Shown here: positions 54,399 through 63,640 of the stretch, one piece after another
Layout of the letters: each line of letters opens with the position of its first letter
How positions within the stretch are numbered: position 1 is the stretch's first letter
Origin: Streptomyces sp. ISL-10
Lineage (GTDB): Bacteria > Actinomycetota > Actinomycetes > Streptomycetales > Streptomycetaceae
Reading direction: 5' to 3'
Assembly: GCF_018614575.1 (NCBI RefSeq)
Contig: NZ_JAGGOJ010000017.1
Coordinates: 62,001 to 126,000 of the forward strand
Length of the DNA stretch: 64,000 nt
Position numbers and translations under genes: made by a program
The notes under the pieces: model-generated
What the model was told of the DNA's origin: nothing
Seen by the model: the letters and a program-made list of their open reading frames with translations, nothing else
Database searches by the model: none

Positions 54399-55961
54399 GT
54401 GGAAGAAGTGCCGCGTCCCCGTGAAGTACATCGTCACGCCCGCCTTCGTGGCCGCCTCCACGACCAGCTCGTCGCGGACCGAACCGCCCGGCTGGACCAC
54501 GGCCTTGACGCCAGCGGCGGTCAGGATCTCCAGGCCGTCCGGGAAGGGGAAGAACGCGTCGGACGCCGCGTACGAGCCACGCGCACGCTCCTCGCCCGCG
54601 CGCTCGACGGCGAGCTTGGCGGAGTCGACGCGGTTGACCTGGCCCATGCCGACGCCGACCGAGGCGCCGTCCTTGGCGAGCAGGATCGCGTTCGACTTGA
54701 CCGCGCGGCAGGCCTTCCAGGCGAACGCCAGCTCGGCGAGTTCGTCGGCGGACAGCGCCTCGCCGGTCGCCAGCGTCCAGTTCGCCGGGTCGTCGCCGTC
54801 GGCCTGGAGGCGGTCGGTCACCTGGAGCAGCGCACCGCCGTCGATCGGCTTGACCTCGACCGGATTCGCGGGGGCGCCCTCGGCGCGCAGCACACGGACG
54901 TTCTTCTTCTTGGCCAGGACCTCGACCGCGCCGTCCTCGTAGCCGGGCGCGACGATGACCTCGGTGAAGATCTCCGCGACCTGCTCGGCCATCGCGACCG
55001 AGACCGGGCGGTTGACGGCGATCACGCCGCCGAAGGCGGACAGCGGGTCGCAGGCGTGCGCCTTGCGGTGCGCCTCGGCGACGTCCGCGCCGATCGCGAT
55101 GCCGCACGGGTTGGCGTGCTTGATGATCGCGACACACGGCTCGTCGTGGTCATAAGCGGCCCGGCGCGCGGCGTCGGTGTCCGTGTAGTTGTTGTACGAC
55201 ATCTCCTTGCCGTGCAGCTGCTCGGCCTGGGCGAGGCCGCCGGTGCCTGAGGTGTAGAGCGCGGCGGGCTGGTGCGGGTTCTCGCCGTAGCGCAGCACGT
55301 TCTCGCGCTCCCAGGTGGCGCCCAGGAAGTCGGGGAGGACCGTCTCGTCGGCCGGCGCGTAGGAGGACGCGAACCAGGAGGCGACGGCCACGTCGTACGC
55401 GGCGGTGTGCTGGAACGCCTCGGCCGCGAGCCGCTTGCGGGCCGCGAGGTCGAAGCCGCCCTCGCGGACGGCCGCGAGCACGTCCGTGTACCGCGCGGGG
55501 CTGGTGACGACGGCCACGGACGGGTGGTTCTTGGCGGCGGCGCGGACCATGGACGGGCCGCCGATGTCGATCTGCTCGACGCACTCGTCGGCGCTCGCGC
55601 CGGAGGCGACGGTCTCCTTGAACGGGTACAGGTTCACGACGACGAGTTCGAACGGCTCCACGCCCAGCTCGGCGAGCTGCTCGCGGTGCGCGTCCAGGCG
55701 CAGGTCGGCGAGGATGCCCGCGTGCACGCGCGGGTGCAGGGTCTTGACCCGGCCGTCGAGGCACTCGGGGAACCCGGTCAGCTCCTCCACCTTGGTCACG
55801 GGGACACCGGCGGCCGCGATCCTGGCAGCGGTGGAGCCGGTGGACACCAGCTCGACGCCCGCCTCGTGCAGCCCGCGGGCAAGCTCCTCAAGACCCGTCT
55901 TGTCGTAGACGCTGACCAGTGCGCGACGGATGGGCTTGTTACCCGACTTATTCACCGACAT
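54396..55961 (-). CDS. purH: Bifunctional AICAR transformylase/IMP cyclohydrolase
   Basis: 521 residues from the ATG at 55961, inside the end of purN (14-nt overlap). The N-terminal IMP cyclohydrolase has RALVSVYDKTGLEELARGL, ELVSTGSTAARIAAAG and GRVKTLHPRVHAGILADL. The C-terminal transformylase has RYGENPHQPAALY, KHANPCGIAIG, DPLSAFGGVIAVN, AWKACRAVKSNAI and SDAFFPFPDGLEI. It carries out the last two steps to IMP using 10-formyl-THF. It lies downstream of purN in one operon. Confidence 0.97.
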   Translation of the reverse strand: MSVNKSGNKPIRRALVSVYDKTGLEELARGLHEAGVELVSTGSTAARIAAAGVPVTKVEELTGFPECLDGRVKTLHPRVHAGILADLRLDAHREQLAELGVEPFELVVVNLYPFKETVASGASADECVEQIDIGGPSMVRAAAKNHPSVAVVTSPARYTDVLAAVREGGFDLAARKRLAAEAFQHTAAYDVAVASWFASSYAPADETVLPDFLGATWERENVLRYGENPHQPAALYTSGTGGLAQAEQLHGKEMSYNNYTDTDAARRAAYDHDEPCVAIIKHANPCGIAIGADVAEAHRKAHACDPLSAFGGVIAVNRPVSVAMAEQVAEIFTEVIVAPGYEDGAVEVLAKKKNVRVLRAEGAPANPVEVKPIDGGALLQVTDRLQADGDDPANWTLATGEALSADELAELAFAWKACRAVKSNAILLAKDGASVGVGMGQVNRVDSAKLAVERAGEERARGSYAASDAFFPFPDGLEILTAAGVKAVVQPGGSVRDELVVEAATKAGVTMYFTGTRHFFH

Positions 55962-56565
55962 GAACCTTTCGTCCCTCAATGCGGTAGCCGTGCCGGGCGA
56001 GTCGCCCCACGACCTCGACGAGCAGCGAACGCTCGACTTCCTTGATGCGCTCGTGCAGAGCGGCTTCGTCGTCCGTGTCCCGGACCTCGACCACGCCCTG
56101 GGCGATGATCGGTCCGGTGTCGACGCCGTCGTCGACGAAGTGGACGGTGCATCCGGTGACCTTCGCGCCGTACGCGAGCGCGTCCCGCACTCCGTGGGCA
56201 CCGGGGAAACTGGGCAGCAGCGCGGGATGCGTGTTGACGATGCGCCCGCCGAACCGCGCGAGGAATTCCTTGCCCACGATTCTCATGAAACCGGCCGAGA
56301 CGACGAGGTCCGGCTCGTAGGCGGCGGTGGCCTCGGCCAGGGCCGCGTCCCACTCCTCGCGGGTGGCGAATTCCTTCACCTGGCACACGAAGGTCGGCAG
56401 CCCGGCACGCTCGGCACGCTCCAGACCGGCGATCCCTGTCCGGTCCGCGCCGACGGCGACGACTTCCGCCCCGAACCCTTCGGGATCTGCGGCGATGGCG
56501 TCGAGGAGGGCCTGGAGGTTCGTCCCGGATCCGGAGACCAGGACGACGAGGCGGGCGGCAGCCAC
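55948..56565 (-). CDS. purN: Phosphoribosylglycinamide formyltransferase
   Basis: 205 residues. Motifs: LVVLVSGSGTNLQALLDAI (N-terminal phosphate-binding loop), RIVGKEFLARFGGRIVNTHP with the catalytic Asn-His, ALLPSFPGAHGVRDALAYG and VDDGVDTGPIIAQ. It transfers a formyl group from 10-formyl-THF to GAR in purine synthesis. Its last codons overlap the purH start, so translation is probably coupled. Confidence 0.96.
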   Translation of the reverse strand: MAAARLVVLVSGSGTNLQALLDAIAADPEGFGAEVVAVGADRTGIAGLERAERAGLPTFVCQVKEFATREEWDAALAEATAAYEPDLVVSAGFMRIVGKEFLARFGGRIVNTHPALLPSFPGAHGVRDALAYGAKVTGCTVHFVDDGVDTGPIIAQGVVEVRDTDDEAALHERIKEVERSLLVEVVGRLARHGYRIEGRKVHVGE

Positions 56566-56788
56566 GGGGGACTCTTTTCGCGTTGCGGTGCGGCTTTGTG
56601 TGGTCGTACAAACGAATCGCAGCCCCGGATACGGGGAACTCTACGAAGGCGCCGACCGTCAGCAACGATACCGGCACTCAGCACGGCCCCCACGGGACGG
56701 GGGCGTGGCCGGGAGGTAGCGTCTGGGGACAGAGCACGCGCCCGGGCGCGCTCGACGACGGGCATGACGAGGGGAAGACGTTCACCAG

Positions 56789-57598
56789 ATGCCGGACCGA
56801 CGCCACCGTACGGACCTCCTGTTGCTGCGGGAGCGCCAGTCCACGGACGACGACAATCCCTTCGCGCCCCCGCCGGAGGGCCGACCGGACCAGCCGTGGC
56901 AGCCCCGTCGGCCCGTGAACGACGGCTCCTCCTCCGACGGCGGCTCTTCGGGCTCTTCGGGCTCTTCGGGCTCTTCGGGCTCTTCGCCGGACGATGGATC
57001 GGACGGCGCGAACGGTGCCGACGGCGGGAACGGTTCGCACGGTTCCCGCTGGGGCAGCCAGTGGAGCAGCCGCCAGCCGGGGCGCTCCCCGGGCGGCTTC
57101 GGCACCCGTCCCGGCGAACGGCGCGGCGACAAGAATGGACCGGAGGGCGGCGGCCCCGGCGGCATGCGCTGGGACCCGACGGACCCGGTCCAGCGCAGGG
57201 CGCGGTACGCACTGCTCGGCGGCATGTGGGCGTTCTTCTTCGCGCTGTTCGACTTTCCGGAGATCGCCTTGCTGCTCGGCGCGCTCTCCGTGTACTGGGC
57301 GATCAGCTCCCTGCGCGCCAAGCCCCGGCGCACGGCCCCGGAAGTGGCGACGACCGGTGCGCCGACGCCTGCGCCCGCGCAGCCGTCCCAGTCGAACAGG
57401 CCGCAGATCACGGCGGCGATGAGCGGCCTGGTGATGGCGGGCATCGCCCTGCTGATCGTGGCCGCGTCGTTCACCGCGCAGCTGGTGTACCGCGACTTCT
57501 ACACGTGCGTGGACGACGCTCTCACCAAGTCGGGCCAGCTGGCCTGCAACGAGCATCTCCCCGAGCCGCTGCGGGATGTGATGGGCGTGAAGGAGTAG
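56789..57598 (+). CDS. Membrane protein with long Ser/Gly-rich cytoplasmic tail
   Basis: 269 residues. The first ~130 residues are disordered, with a GSS run made by six 9-bp GGCTCTTCG units near 56942-56993. Two or three transmembrane helices follow: about 145-165 (YALLGGMWAFFFALFDF and on) and 210-235 (AAMSGLVMAGIALLIVAASF). A short extracytoplasmic end has two Cys (YTCVDDAL, LACNEHLPEP). Function unknown. It is divergent from purN and converges on a DUF6350-like gene, both 3' ends meeting at a stem-loop. Confidence 0.82.
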   Translation: MPDRRHRTDLLLLRERQSTDDDNPFAPPPEGRPDQPWQPRRPVNDGSSSDGGSSGSSGSSGSSGSSPDDGSDGANGADGGNGSHGSRWGSQWSSRQPGRSPGGFGTRPGERRGDKNGPEGGGPGGMRWDPTDPVQRRARYALLGGMWAFFFALFDFPEIALLLGALSVYWAISSLRAKPRRTAPEVATTGAPTPAPAQPSQSNRPQITAAMSGLVMAGIALLIVAASFTAQLVYRDFYTCVDDALTKSGQLACNEHLPEPLRDVMGVKE

Positions 57599-57620
57599 TA
57601 GCGCCACAGAGGAACGTGTG

Positions 57621-57650
57621 ACGGCCCGGACCGAGATCGGTCCGGGCCGT
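57621..57650. terminator. Bidirectional terminator between converging membrane-protein genes
   Basis: Perfect 12-bp stem ACGGCCCGGACC / GGTCCGGGCCGT with a 6-nt loop, between the stops at 57598 and 57664. Confidence 0.8.
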
Positions 57651-57663
57651 CGTGCTCTCCACG

Positions 57664-59331
57664 TCAGTCCGTGGCCGGGGGGACGCCGACGGATCCGGGC
57701 GCGGCCTCGGTCTCCGCCTCAGTCTCAGCCCCCGCCTCGGTTCCGGTGGAAGGCGGGTCGGCGGTCGGCTCCCCGGCGGCCTCGGTTCCGCCGGGACGAG
57801 CGGGCGTCTCCCCGGTCGGCGTGGCGCCCTCCGGGGCGCCCGTTCCCGAGGCGCCGGCCGGAGGCTGCGGTGCGCTGCGTGCGCTCCAGGTGTCCGCCGG
57901 CAGGAAGTCGTACGCCTCGAAGTCGTCGTCCACGTCCGGGTCCGGGTCCGCGTCCGGGTCCAGGTCCGGGACCGCTGAGAACTCGGGGACCGTCGCCGAG
58001 GGCAGCACCGCATCCGGCACGTCCCGCCCTGGAGCGGCGCCTGGCCCCTCGGCCGCGGTGGCCCCCCGTACGCGCCAGGCGCGCAGCGCCACGGCGACCG
58101 GGACCGAGACCGCCGACGTCCAGAGCAGCGCCGCTGCGCCCGTGAGCCACCACACCGGCCCGAAGTCCGCCAGCCGCCCCCTGCCGAGCGGGCCGCCCGA
58201 CGCGGCGGCGACCACGGCCATGAGCACCCCGCAGCCGGCGGAGGCCAGCAGGGCCGTCAGCGCGGTGCCGCCGCACGTCCACGCCTCCTCGCGCTCCCCG
58301 TACCTCGGGGCCGCCGCATGGACCGTGCGCCAGGCGACGACCAGGCCGGCGACGAACGGGACCGCGGCCGCCGCCCAGTGCAGGGGCGTTCCGGGGCCGG
58401 GGCCGGGCACGGCGGCGAGCAGCGGGAAGTCCGGGAACGCCGGCGTGCCGGTCAGGGCGAGCGGAGTCGCCGTCGCGCCCGTGCCGAGGGCGAATCCGGG
58501 GCCGAGCCCGTAGGCCGCGCCCCACACGGCCGCGTTCGGGAGCAGTGCCAGGGCCAGCAGGACCACGGCCAGTCGCCCGGACCAGTCACCGGCGAGGGCG
58601 AGCAGGGACGTCTGTGCGGCCGACCCGTGCACGACGAGGGAGACCGTCACCACTACCGCTCCCCCGGCCACCAGAGTCAGCGCACCCATGGCAGCCGCCT
58701 GCAGCGCCACCGCGACCCGGCTGCGGGCGAGGGCGACCCTCAGCCCCTGCGGCAGCCCGGCCGGCAGCGGACCGAGCGGGCGTCCGCTCGCCGTCCACAC
58801 ACCGCAGGCGGCGGCCGCGAACGCCAGGAGCGGCAGGTGCACCAGCGCGCTCAGCGGCTCGGCCGCGAGCGGGCCGCCCGCCGCGTAGAGCACGACAGGC
58901 GCCCCGACCATCACGTATCCGGTGGTCACCGCCGTCAGCACGCCCGACGGGGACGCCCGGGGCCGCGAGTCGCCGGGCTCCAGCGCATCGCGTGCCGCAC
59001 GGTGCGCCAGCCACGCCGGCAGCGCGACGAACAGCAGCGGGACGACCCCCATCGGTGCGGGGAGCTGGGAGAGGGTCTCCGTCCGGACGAGTTCCGCCCC
59101 GTGCGCGAGCAGCCACAGCGCCGCGGCGGCATGCAACGCCCCGCCAGGGCCGCTGTCGGGGAACGGCGAGCTGATCCACATCACCATCACGAGCACGGTG
59201 ATCGTGCCGAGGCCGAGGCCGGCCGCGGTCCCACCCCGCACGACTCCGGCGACGATGGCCGCCGACGCGCCACCGTGCACGGCGACCTGAGTGTGCGGCA
59301 GGGGCGGGCTGTGATCGGTCAACTGGGTCAC
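57664..59331 (-). CDS. DUF6350-family multi-pass membrane protein
   Basis: 555 residues from a GTG at 59331. About 9-10 transmembrane helices cover residues 20-420 (for example ITVLVMVMWISSPFPDSGPG, VVPLLFVALPAWLAHRAAR). A 130-residue C-terminal tail is acidic and repetitive (DPDADPDPDVDDDFEAYDFL, then Thr/Glu/Ala-rich). Matches my memory of DUF6350 proteins, some of which are annotated cell division protein PerM; function not established. In S. coelicolor such a gene lies between sucD and purN, as here. Confidence 0.78.
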   Translation of the reverse strand: MTQLTDHSPPLPHTQVAVHGGASAAIVAGVVRGGTAAGLGLGTITVLVMVMWISSPFPDSGPGGALHAAAALWLLAHGAELVRTETLSQLPAPMGVVPLLFVALPAWLAHRAARDALEPGDSRPRASPSGVLTAVTTGYVMVGAPVVLYAAGGPLAAEPLSALVHLPLLAFAAAACGVWTASGRPLGPLPAGLPQGLRVALARSRVAVALQAAAMGALTLVAGGAVVVTVSLVVHGSAAQTSLLALAGDWSGRLAVVLLALALLPNAAVWGAAYGLGPGFALGTGATATPLALTGTPAFPDFPLLAAVPGPGPGTPLHWAAAAVPFVAGLVVAWRTVHAAAPRYGEREEAWTCGGTALTALLASAGCGVLMAVVAAASGGPLGRGRLADFGPVWWLTGAAALLWTSAVSVPVAVALRAWRVRGATAAEGPGAAPGRDVPDAVLPSATVPEFSAVPDLDPDADPDPDVDDDFEAYDFLPADTWSARSAPQPPAGASGTGAPEGATPTGETPARPGGTEAAGEPTADPPSTGTEAGAETEAETEAAPGSVGVPPATD

Positions 59332-59447
59332 GCGGCCATGCTGCCAACGACACGCGCTTTCACCGGGTAACGGGCGAATGACCGTTGTGTCGCTCAAGAT
59401 ACTTTTATGTCATTTTCTGCCGAGTGCAGTGCTGCATGGAGCCCCGC

Positions 59448-60911
59448 ATGACACAGAGCGACGCACAGGCCACGTCCGGGCCCCCTCTCCCTCCGCCCAT
59501 GGAGCGGCGCAGGCTCCGCGAGGCGAAGTCGCTGACCGAGACGCAGCTCGCCACGACACTCGGCGTCACTCCCGCCACGATCAGGTCCTGGGAAACCGGC
59601 CGCACGAACCCCCAGGGCCGTAAGCGCGAGGCGTACACGAAGCTGCTCGCCGCCATCGCAGCGGAACGGTCCCGGACGCCGGCTCCCTCGCCGAAGCAGG
59701 CCGTCCCCCAGAAGCAGGCCGCTGGCCGGCCCGTCGACGAAGAGCGGGTTTCCGACGAGCCCGGCCCAGAGGAACAGTTCGCCGACGAGCCGGGCCCAGA
59801 GGAGCAGTTCGCCGACGAGCCGGGCCCAGAGGAGCAAGTCGCGGACGAGCCCGCCGACCAGGAGGAAGCGACGTCTGCACCGGCGACGCCGGAGCCGGTG
59901 CCCCAGCCGGTGCCGGTGCCGGTCGATCCCGATCCGGCGCCCGTTCCGGCGCCGCTGCCCGAGCCGGTGCCCGAGCCGGTGCCCGAGCCGGTCCGGGCAG
60001 GGGACGCCGCGCCGTTGCCGCCCGAGCCCTCGGGCGCCGCCCAGCAGCAGCCGTACTGGGACCCGTACCCGGCCGGCCCCGAGGCGTCGCTGCCCGCCCC
60101 GCACGCCGGGTCGGCGCCGGCCGAGGCGTTCGACGCGCTCTACGCGTACGCCGCGCCCGCCCTCGTCCGCCAGACCTACGTGCTCACCGGCCGCCGCCGT
60201 CTCTCGCACGAGTCCGTCGAGCGCGCCTTCCAGCTCGCCTGGCAGCGCTGGCCCGAGGTCGCCGTCGACCGGGACCCGACAGGCTGGGTGCGGGCGGCCG
60301 CGTACGAGTACGCCATGTCCCCCTGGCAACGACTGCGCCCCGCCCACGTGCACCCCGACGAGCCCCCGGACGACCCGGCCGGTCGCGCCCTGCTGGAGGC
60401 GTTGCAGGAACTGCCGCCGGCCTACCGCCGTACCCTCCTGCTCTACGACGGTCTGGGACTCGACCTGCCCGAGACCGCGGCGGAGACCGAGGCGAGCACC
60501 CCTGCCACCGCGAACCGCGTCCTGAACGCCCGCGCCGCCGTCGCCGAACGGCTGCCACGGCTCGCCGAGACCACAGTGCTCCAGGAGGAGCTCAGGGCGC
60601 TCGCCGACACCGGCCCCGCACCCCGTCTGACGCCCGCCGCGGTGGTGCGTACCGGCTGCGAACGCCGGGCCGAGCTGTGGACCAGGGCGGTCGTCGTGGC
60701 GACCACGCTGATCGTCGTGGCGACCGCCCTCGCACTGCTCACCTCGCCCCGGCGGTACGAGCCGCCCCTGCCTCCGACCCAGCAGGTCGAGGGCGTCCCG
60801 GCGCCGCACAACGGGCCGCAGCAGCTCAGCGCCGCGGAGAAGAAGCTGCGCGACAAGCTGCGCGCCGAACCGGCCGCGGGGCCGCAGAGGCTGCTGCCCG
60901 GTCTCGGCTGA
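59448..60911 (+). CDS. Membrane protein combining an XRE-type HTH with a sigma-70-like region
   Basis: 487 residues; the ATG at 59448 follows GGAG by six bases. Residues about 18-70 are an XRE helix-turn-helix (LREAKSLTETQLATTLGVTP, ATIRSWETGRTNPQGRKR). A disordered Pro/Glu linker (about 75-225) includes three DEPGPEEQFA decapeptides. Residues about 230-400 resemble ECF sigma regions 2 and 4: FDALYAYAAPALVRQTYVLTG, SHESVERAFQLAWQRWP, ALQELPPAYRRTLLLYDGLG. A transmembrane helix follows (about 420-440, VVVATTLIVVATALALLTS), then a Pro-rich end. The sigma-like part lacks a clean -10-binding signature, so it may be regulatory rather than a true sigma factor. Confidence 0.75.
   Translation: MTQSDAQATSGPPLPPPMERRRLREAKSLTETQLATTLGVTPATIRSWETGRTNPQGRKREAYTKLLAAIAAERSRTPAPSPKQAVPQKQAAGRPVDEERVSDEPGPEEQFADEPGPEEQFADEPGPEEQVADEPADQEEATSAPATPEPVPQPVPVPVDPDPAPVPAPLPEPVPEPVPEPVRAGDAAPLPPEPSGAAQQQPYWDPYPAGPEASLPAPHAGSAPAEAFDALYAYAAPALVRQTYVLTGRRRLSHESVERAFQLAWQRWPEVAVDRDPTGWVRAAAYEYAMSPWQRLRPAHVHPDEPPDDPAGRALLEALQELPPAYRRTLLLYDGLGLDLPETAAETEASTPATANRVLNARAAVAERLPRLAETTVLQEELRALADTGPAPRLTPAAVVRTGCERRAELWTRAVVVATTLIVVATALALLTSPRRYEPPLPPTQQVEGVPAPHNGPQQLSAAEKKLRDKLRAEPAAGPQRLLPGLG
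59754..59843. repeat. Three 30-bp coding repeats
   Basis: Units 59754-59783, 59784-59813 and 59814-59843 are near-identical and encode DEPGPEEQ-F/V-A in the linker of the HTH/sigma-like membrane protein. Confidence 0.85.
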
Positions 60912-60964
60912 ACGCCCCGCCCGAACGTGCCACCTGAACGCGGCACGTGCTGGAACGTGCCGGC

Positions 60965-61060
60965 GTCCGGACAGAGCCGACCCGGTCGGACGCCGCTTGA
61001 AGGACCTGGTCCGGACGGAGCCGGCCCGGTGGAACACGGCTGGAAGGACGTGGTCCGGAC
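60965..61060. repeat. 44-bp tandem repeat before the sucD terminator
   Basis: GTCCGGAC starts units at 60965, 61009 and 61053. Two full 44-bp units, about 80 percent alike, and a partial third. Non-coding. Confidence 0.7.
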
Positions 61061-61064
61061 AGGC

Positions 61065-61104
61065 GTGTGGGCCCGCCCCCGGAGATCCGGGAGCGGGCCC
61101 ACAC
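61065..61104. terminator. Terminator of sucC-sucD
   Basis: GTGTGGGCCCGC pairs with GCGGGCCCACAC and continues inward through CCCGG/CCGGG around an AGAT loop. It lies 15 bp after the sucD stop, where it could also end the converging HTH/sigma-like gene's transcript. Confidence 0.8.
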
Positions 61105-61118
61105 GGTGTCCGGGAAGG

Positions 61119-62003
61119 TCAGCCCGCGAGGATGGCGCGCGCGAGCTTGGCCGTCTCGGTCGGCGTCTTGCCGACCTTGACGCCCGCGGCCTCCAGGGCC
61201 TCCTTCTTCGCCTGGGCGGTGCCGGAGGAGCCGGAGACGATGGCGCCGGCGTGGCCCATGGTCTTGCCCTCGGGCGCGGTGAAGCCCGCGACGTAGCCGA
61301 CGACCGGCTTGCTGACGTTGGCCTTGATGAAGTCGGCCGCACGCTCCTCGGCGTCGCCGCCGATCTCGCCGATCATGACGATCAGGTCGGTGTCGGGGTC
61401 GGCCTCGAACGCGGCGAGCGCGTCGATGTGCGTCGTACCGATGACCGGGTCGCCACCGATGCCGACGGCGGAGGAGAAGCCGATGTCACGGAGCTCGTAC
61501 ATCATCTGGTAGGTCAGCGTGCCCGACTTGGACACGAGACCGATGCGGCCGGGCTTGGTGATGTCGCCCGGGATGATGCCGGCGTTGGACTGGCCCGGGG
61601 TGATGAGACCGGGGCAGTTCGGGCCGATGATGCGGGTCTTGTTGCCCTTGGACTTCGCGTACGCCCAGAAGGCGGCGGAGTCATGGACGGCGATGCCTTC
61701 GGTGATGACGACGGCAAGGGGGATCTCGGCGTCGATCGCCTCGACCACGGCGGCCTTGGCGAAGGCCGGGGGCACGAAGAGGACGGAGACGTTCGCGCCC
61801 GTCTTCTCCATCGCCTCGGCCACAGTGCCGAAGACCGGGACCTCGGTGCCGTCGAAGTCGACGGACGTGCCGGCCTTGCGCGGGTTCACACCACCGACGA
61901 TGTTCGTGCCGTCGCCGAGCATGAGCTTGGTGTGCTTCATGCCCGTGGCACCGGTCATGCCCTGGACGATGACCTTGCTGTCCTTGTTCAGGAAGATAGC
62001 CAT
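61119..62003 (-). CDS. sucD: Succinyl-CoA ligase alpha subunit
   Basis: 294 residues. CoA-binding VIVQGMTGATGMKHTKLML and GGVNPRKAGT; ligase part PNCPGLITPGQSNAGIIPGD and the phosphohistidine loop GKTMGHAGAIVSGSSGT (His about 249). With SucC it converts succinyl-CoA to succinate while making ATP or GTP, feeding succinate to the sdh complex. It is the second gene of the sucCD operon. Confidence 0.97.
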   Translation of the reverse strand: MAIFLNKDSKVIVQGMTGATGMKHTKLMLGDGTNIVGGVNPRKAGTSVDFDGTEVPVFGTVAEAMEKTGANVSVLFVPPAFAKAAVVEAIDAEIPLAVVITEGIAVHDSAAFWAYAKSKGNKTRIIGPNCPGLITPGQSNAGIIPGDITKPGRIGLVSKSGTLTYQMMYELRDIGFSSAVGIGGDPVIGTTHIDALAAFEADPDTDLIVMIGEIGGDAEERAADFIKANVSKPVVGYVAGFTAPEGKTMGHAGAIVSGSSGTAQAKKEALEAAGVKVGKTPTETAKLARAILAG

Positions 62004-62024
62004 GGTTCTACAGTCCCTCTTCCC

Positions 62025-63206
62025 TTACTTCGCAGCAGCGGCGAGCTCGGCGGCCTTGTCGGCCGCACCGTCCATGGTGTCCACACGCTGCACGAGCGGG
62101 TGGTTGGCGTCGGAGAGGATCTTGCGACCCAGCTCCGCGTTGTTGCCGTCGAGGCGCACGACGAGCGGCTTGGTGACCTCTTCGCCCTTGGAGGCGAGGA
62201 GCTGCAGGGCCTGCACGATGCCGTTGGCGACCTCGTCACAGGCGGTGATGCCACCGAAGACGTTGACGAAGACGGACTTGACGTCCGGGTCGCCGAGGAT
62301 GATCTCGAGACCGTTCGCCATGACCTCGGCGGAGGCGCCGCCGCCGATGTCGAGGAAGTTGGCGGGCTTCACACCGCCGTGGTTCTCACCGGCGTAGGCG
62401 ACGACGTCGAGGGTCGACATGACCAGACCCGCGCCGTTGCCGATGATGCCGACCTCGCCGTCGAGCTTGACGTAGTTGAGGTTCTTGGCCTTGGCGGCAG
62501 CCTCGAGCGGGTTGGCTGCGGCCTTGTCCTCGAGGGCCTCGTGCTCCGGCTGGCGGAAGTCGGCGTTCTCGTCGAGGGACACCTTGCCGTCGAGGGCGAT
62601 GACCTCACCGCTCGCGACCTTGGCCAGCGGGTTGACCTCGACGAGGAGCGCGTCCTCGGCGATGAAGGTCTTCCACAGGGTCACCAGGACCTCGGCGACC
62701 TTCTCGGCGACCTCGGCCGGGAACTGGGCCTGGGCGACGATCTCCCGGGCCTTCTCGATGCTGACGCCCTCGTTGGCGTCGACCGGAACCTTCGCCAGCT
62801 TCTCGGGGGTCGTCGCGGCGACCTCCTCGATGTCCATGCCACCGGCGACGGAGGCCATGGCCAGGAAGGTGCGGTTGGTGCGGTCGAGGAGGTACGAGAC
62901 GTAGTACTCCTCGGCGATCTCCGGAGCGGTCTCCGCGATCATCACCTTGTGGACCGTGTGGCCCTTGATGTCCATCCCGAGGATGTCCGTCGCGCGGGCG
63001 ACGGCCTCGTCCGGGGTGGCTGCCAGCTTGACGCCGCCGGCCTTGCCGCGGCCACCGACCTTCACCTGCGCCTTGACGACCGACTTGCCGCCCAGCCGCT
63101 CGGTGGCCTCGCGCGCCGCCTCAGGCGTGTCGATGACTTCACCGGCCAGCACCGGTACACCGTGCTTGGCGAAGAGGTCCCTCGCCTGGTACTCGAACAG
63201 GTCCAC
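62025..63206 (-). CDS. sucC: Succinyl-CoA ligase beta subunit
   Basis: 393 residues. ATP-grasp domain: MDLFEYQARDLFAKHGVPVL at the N-terminus, VVKAQVKVGGRGKAGGVKLA (about 36-55), VEVNPLAKVASGEVIALDGK and DIGGGASAEVMANGLEII. It binds nucleotide and forms the heterodimer with SucD. 21 bp separate it from sucD. A candidate Crp site lies 180 bp upstream. Confidence 0.97.
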   Translation of the reverse strand: MDLFEYQARDLFAKHGVPVLAGEVIDTPEAAREATERLGGKSVVKAQVKVGGRGKAGGVKLAATPDEAVARATDILGMDIKGHTVHKVMIAETAPEIAEEYYVSYLLDRTNRTFLAMASVAGGMDIEEVAATTPEKLAKVPVDANEGVSIEKAREIVAQAQFPAEVAEKVAEVLVTLWKTFIAEDALLVEVNPLAKVASGEVIALDGKVSLDENADFRQPEHEALEDKAAANPLEAAAKAKNLNYVKLDGEVGIIGNGAGLVMSTLDVVAYAGENHGGVKPANFLDIGGGASAEVMANGLEIILGDPDVKSVFVNVFGGITACDEVANGIVQALQLLASKGEEVTKPLVVRLDGNNAELGRKILSDANHPLVQRVDTMDGAADKAAELAAAAK

Positions 63207-63640
63207 GCGCGTCCGTCCCTTTTCTGATGATCGCGGTTCGTTGTCTGCGTGGGCGTGCCGCGAAGGGCAACGTGACTGCTCATGTCACAAGGGAGGCACA
63301 CACGGTGTCCGTGGGCGCGGCATGTCCGCCTGGCAGGTTATCCCCGCTGGACGCGGGTCCCTAAATCACAGATCACACCTGGGCGGTGATTACGGTCACA
63401 GATCGCGACCCGTCGTGTGCTCAGGGGTGCGCGGGGCGGTGGCGGGCAGGAGCGCCCTCCGGCTGGAGAGCCGCTCCCACCGGCCCGGGCACGGCGCCGC
63501 GGAGTGCATGCCGGCACCGTGCCCCGGAGCCGGAGTGGCCCGTGGACCGGGCCCCTCCGGGCAGCCGCCGACGAGGCGCCCGGGTGGGCGCCCCGTGCGA
63601 CGGCCGACCGGAGTGACGGCTGACCGGAGTACGGACGTGC
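63207..63640. promoter_or_regulatory. sucCD upstream region with candidate Crp site
   Basis: 434 bp without a supported gene; the long frames are Arg/Pro/Gly-rich. The sequence GTGATTACGGTCAC at 63386-63399 fits the Streptomyces Crp consensus GTG-N6-GNCAC and the general GTGA-N6-TCAC form. TCACAGATC recurs at 63366-63374 and 63396-63404. A separate inverted repeat GTGAC-N7-GTCAC lies at 63272-63288, about 70 bp before sucC. Further out, CCGGGCACGG near 63485 can pair with a partner near 63517, a possible terminator for the gene at 63641. Confidence 0.55.
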
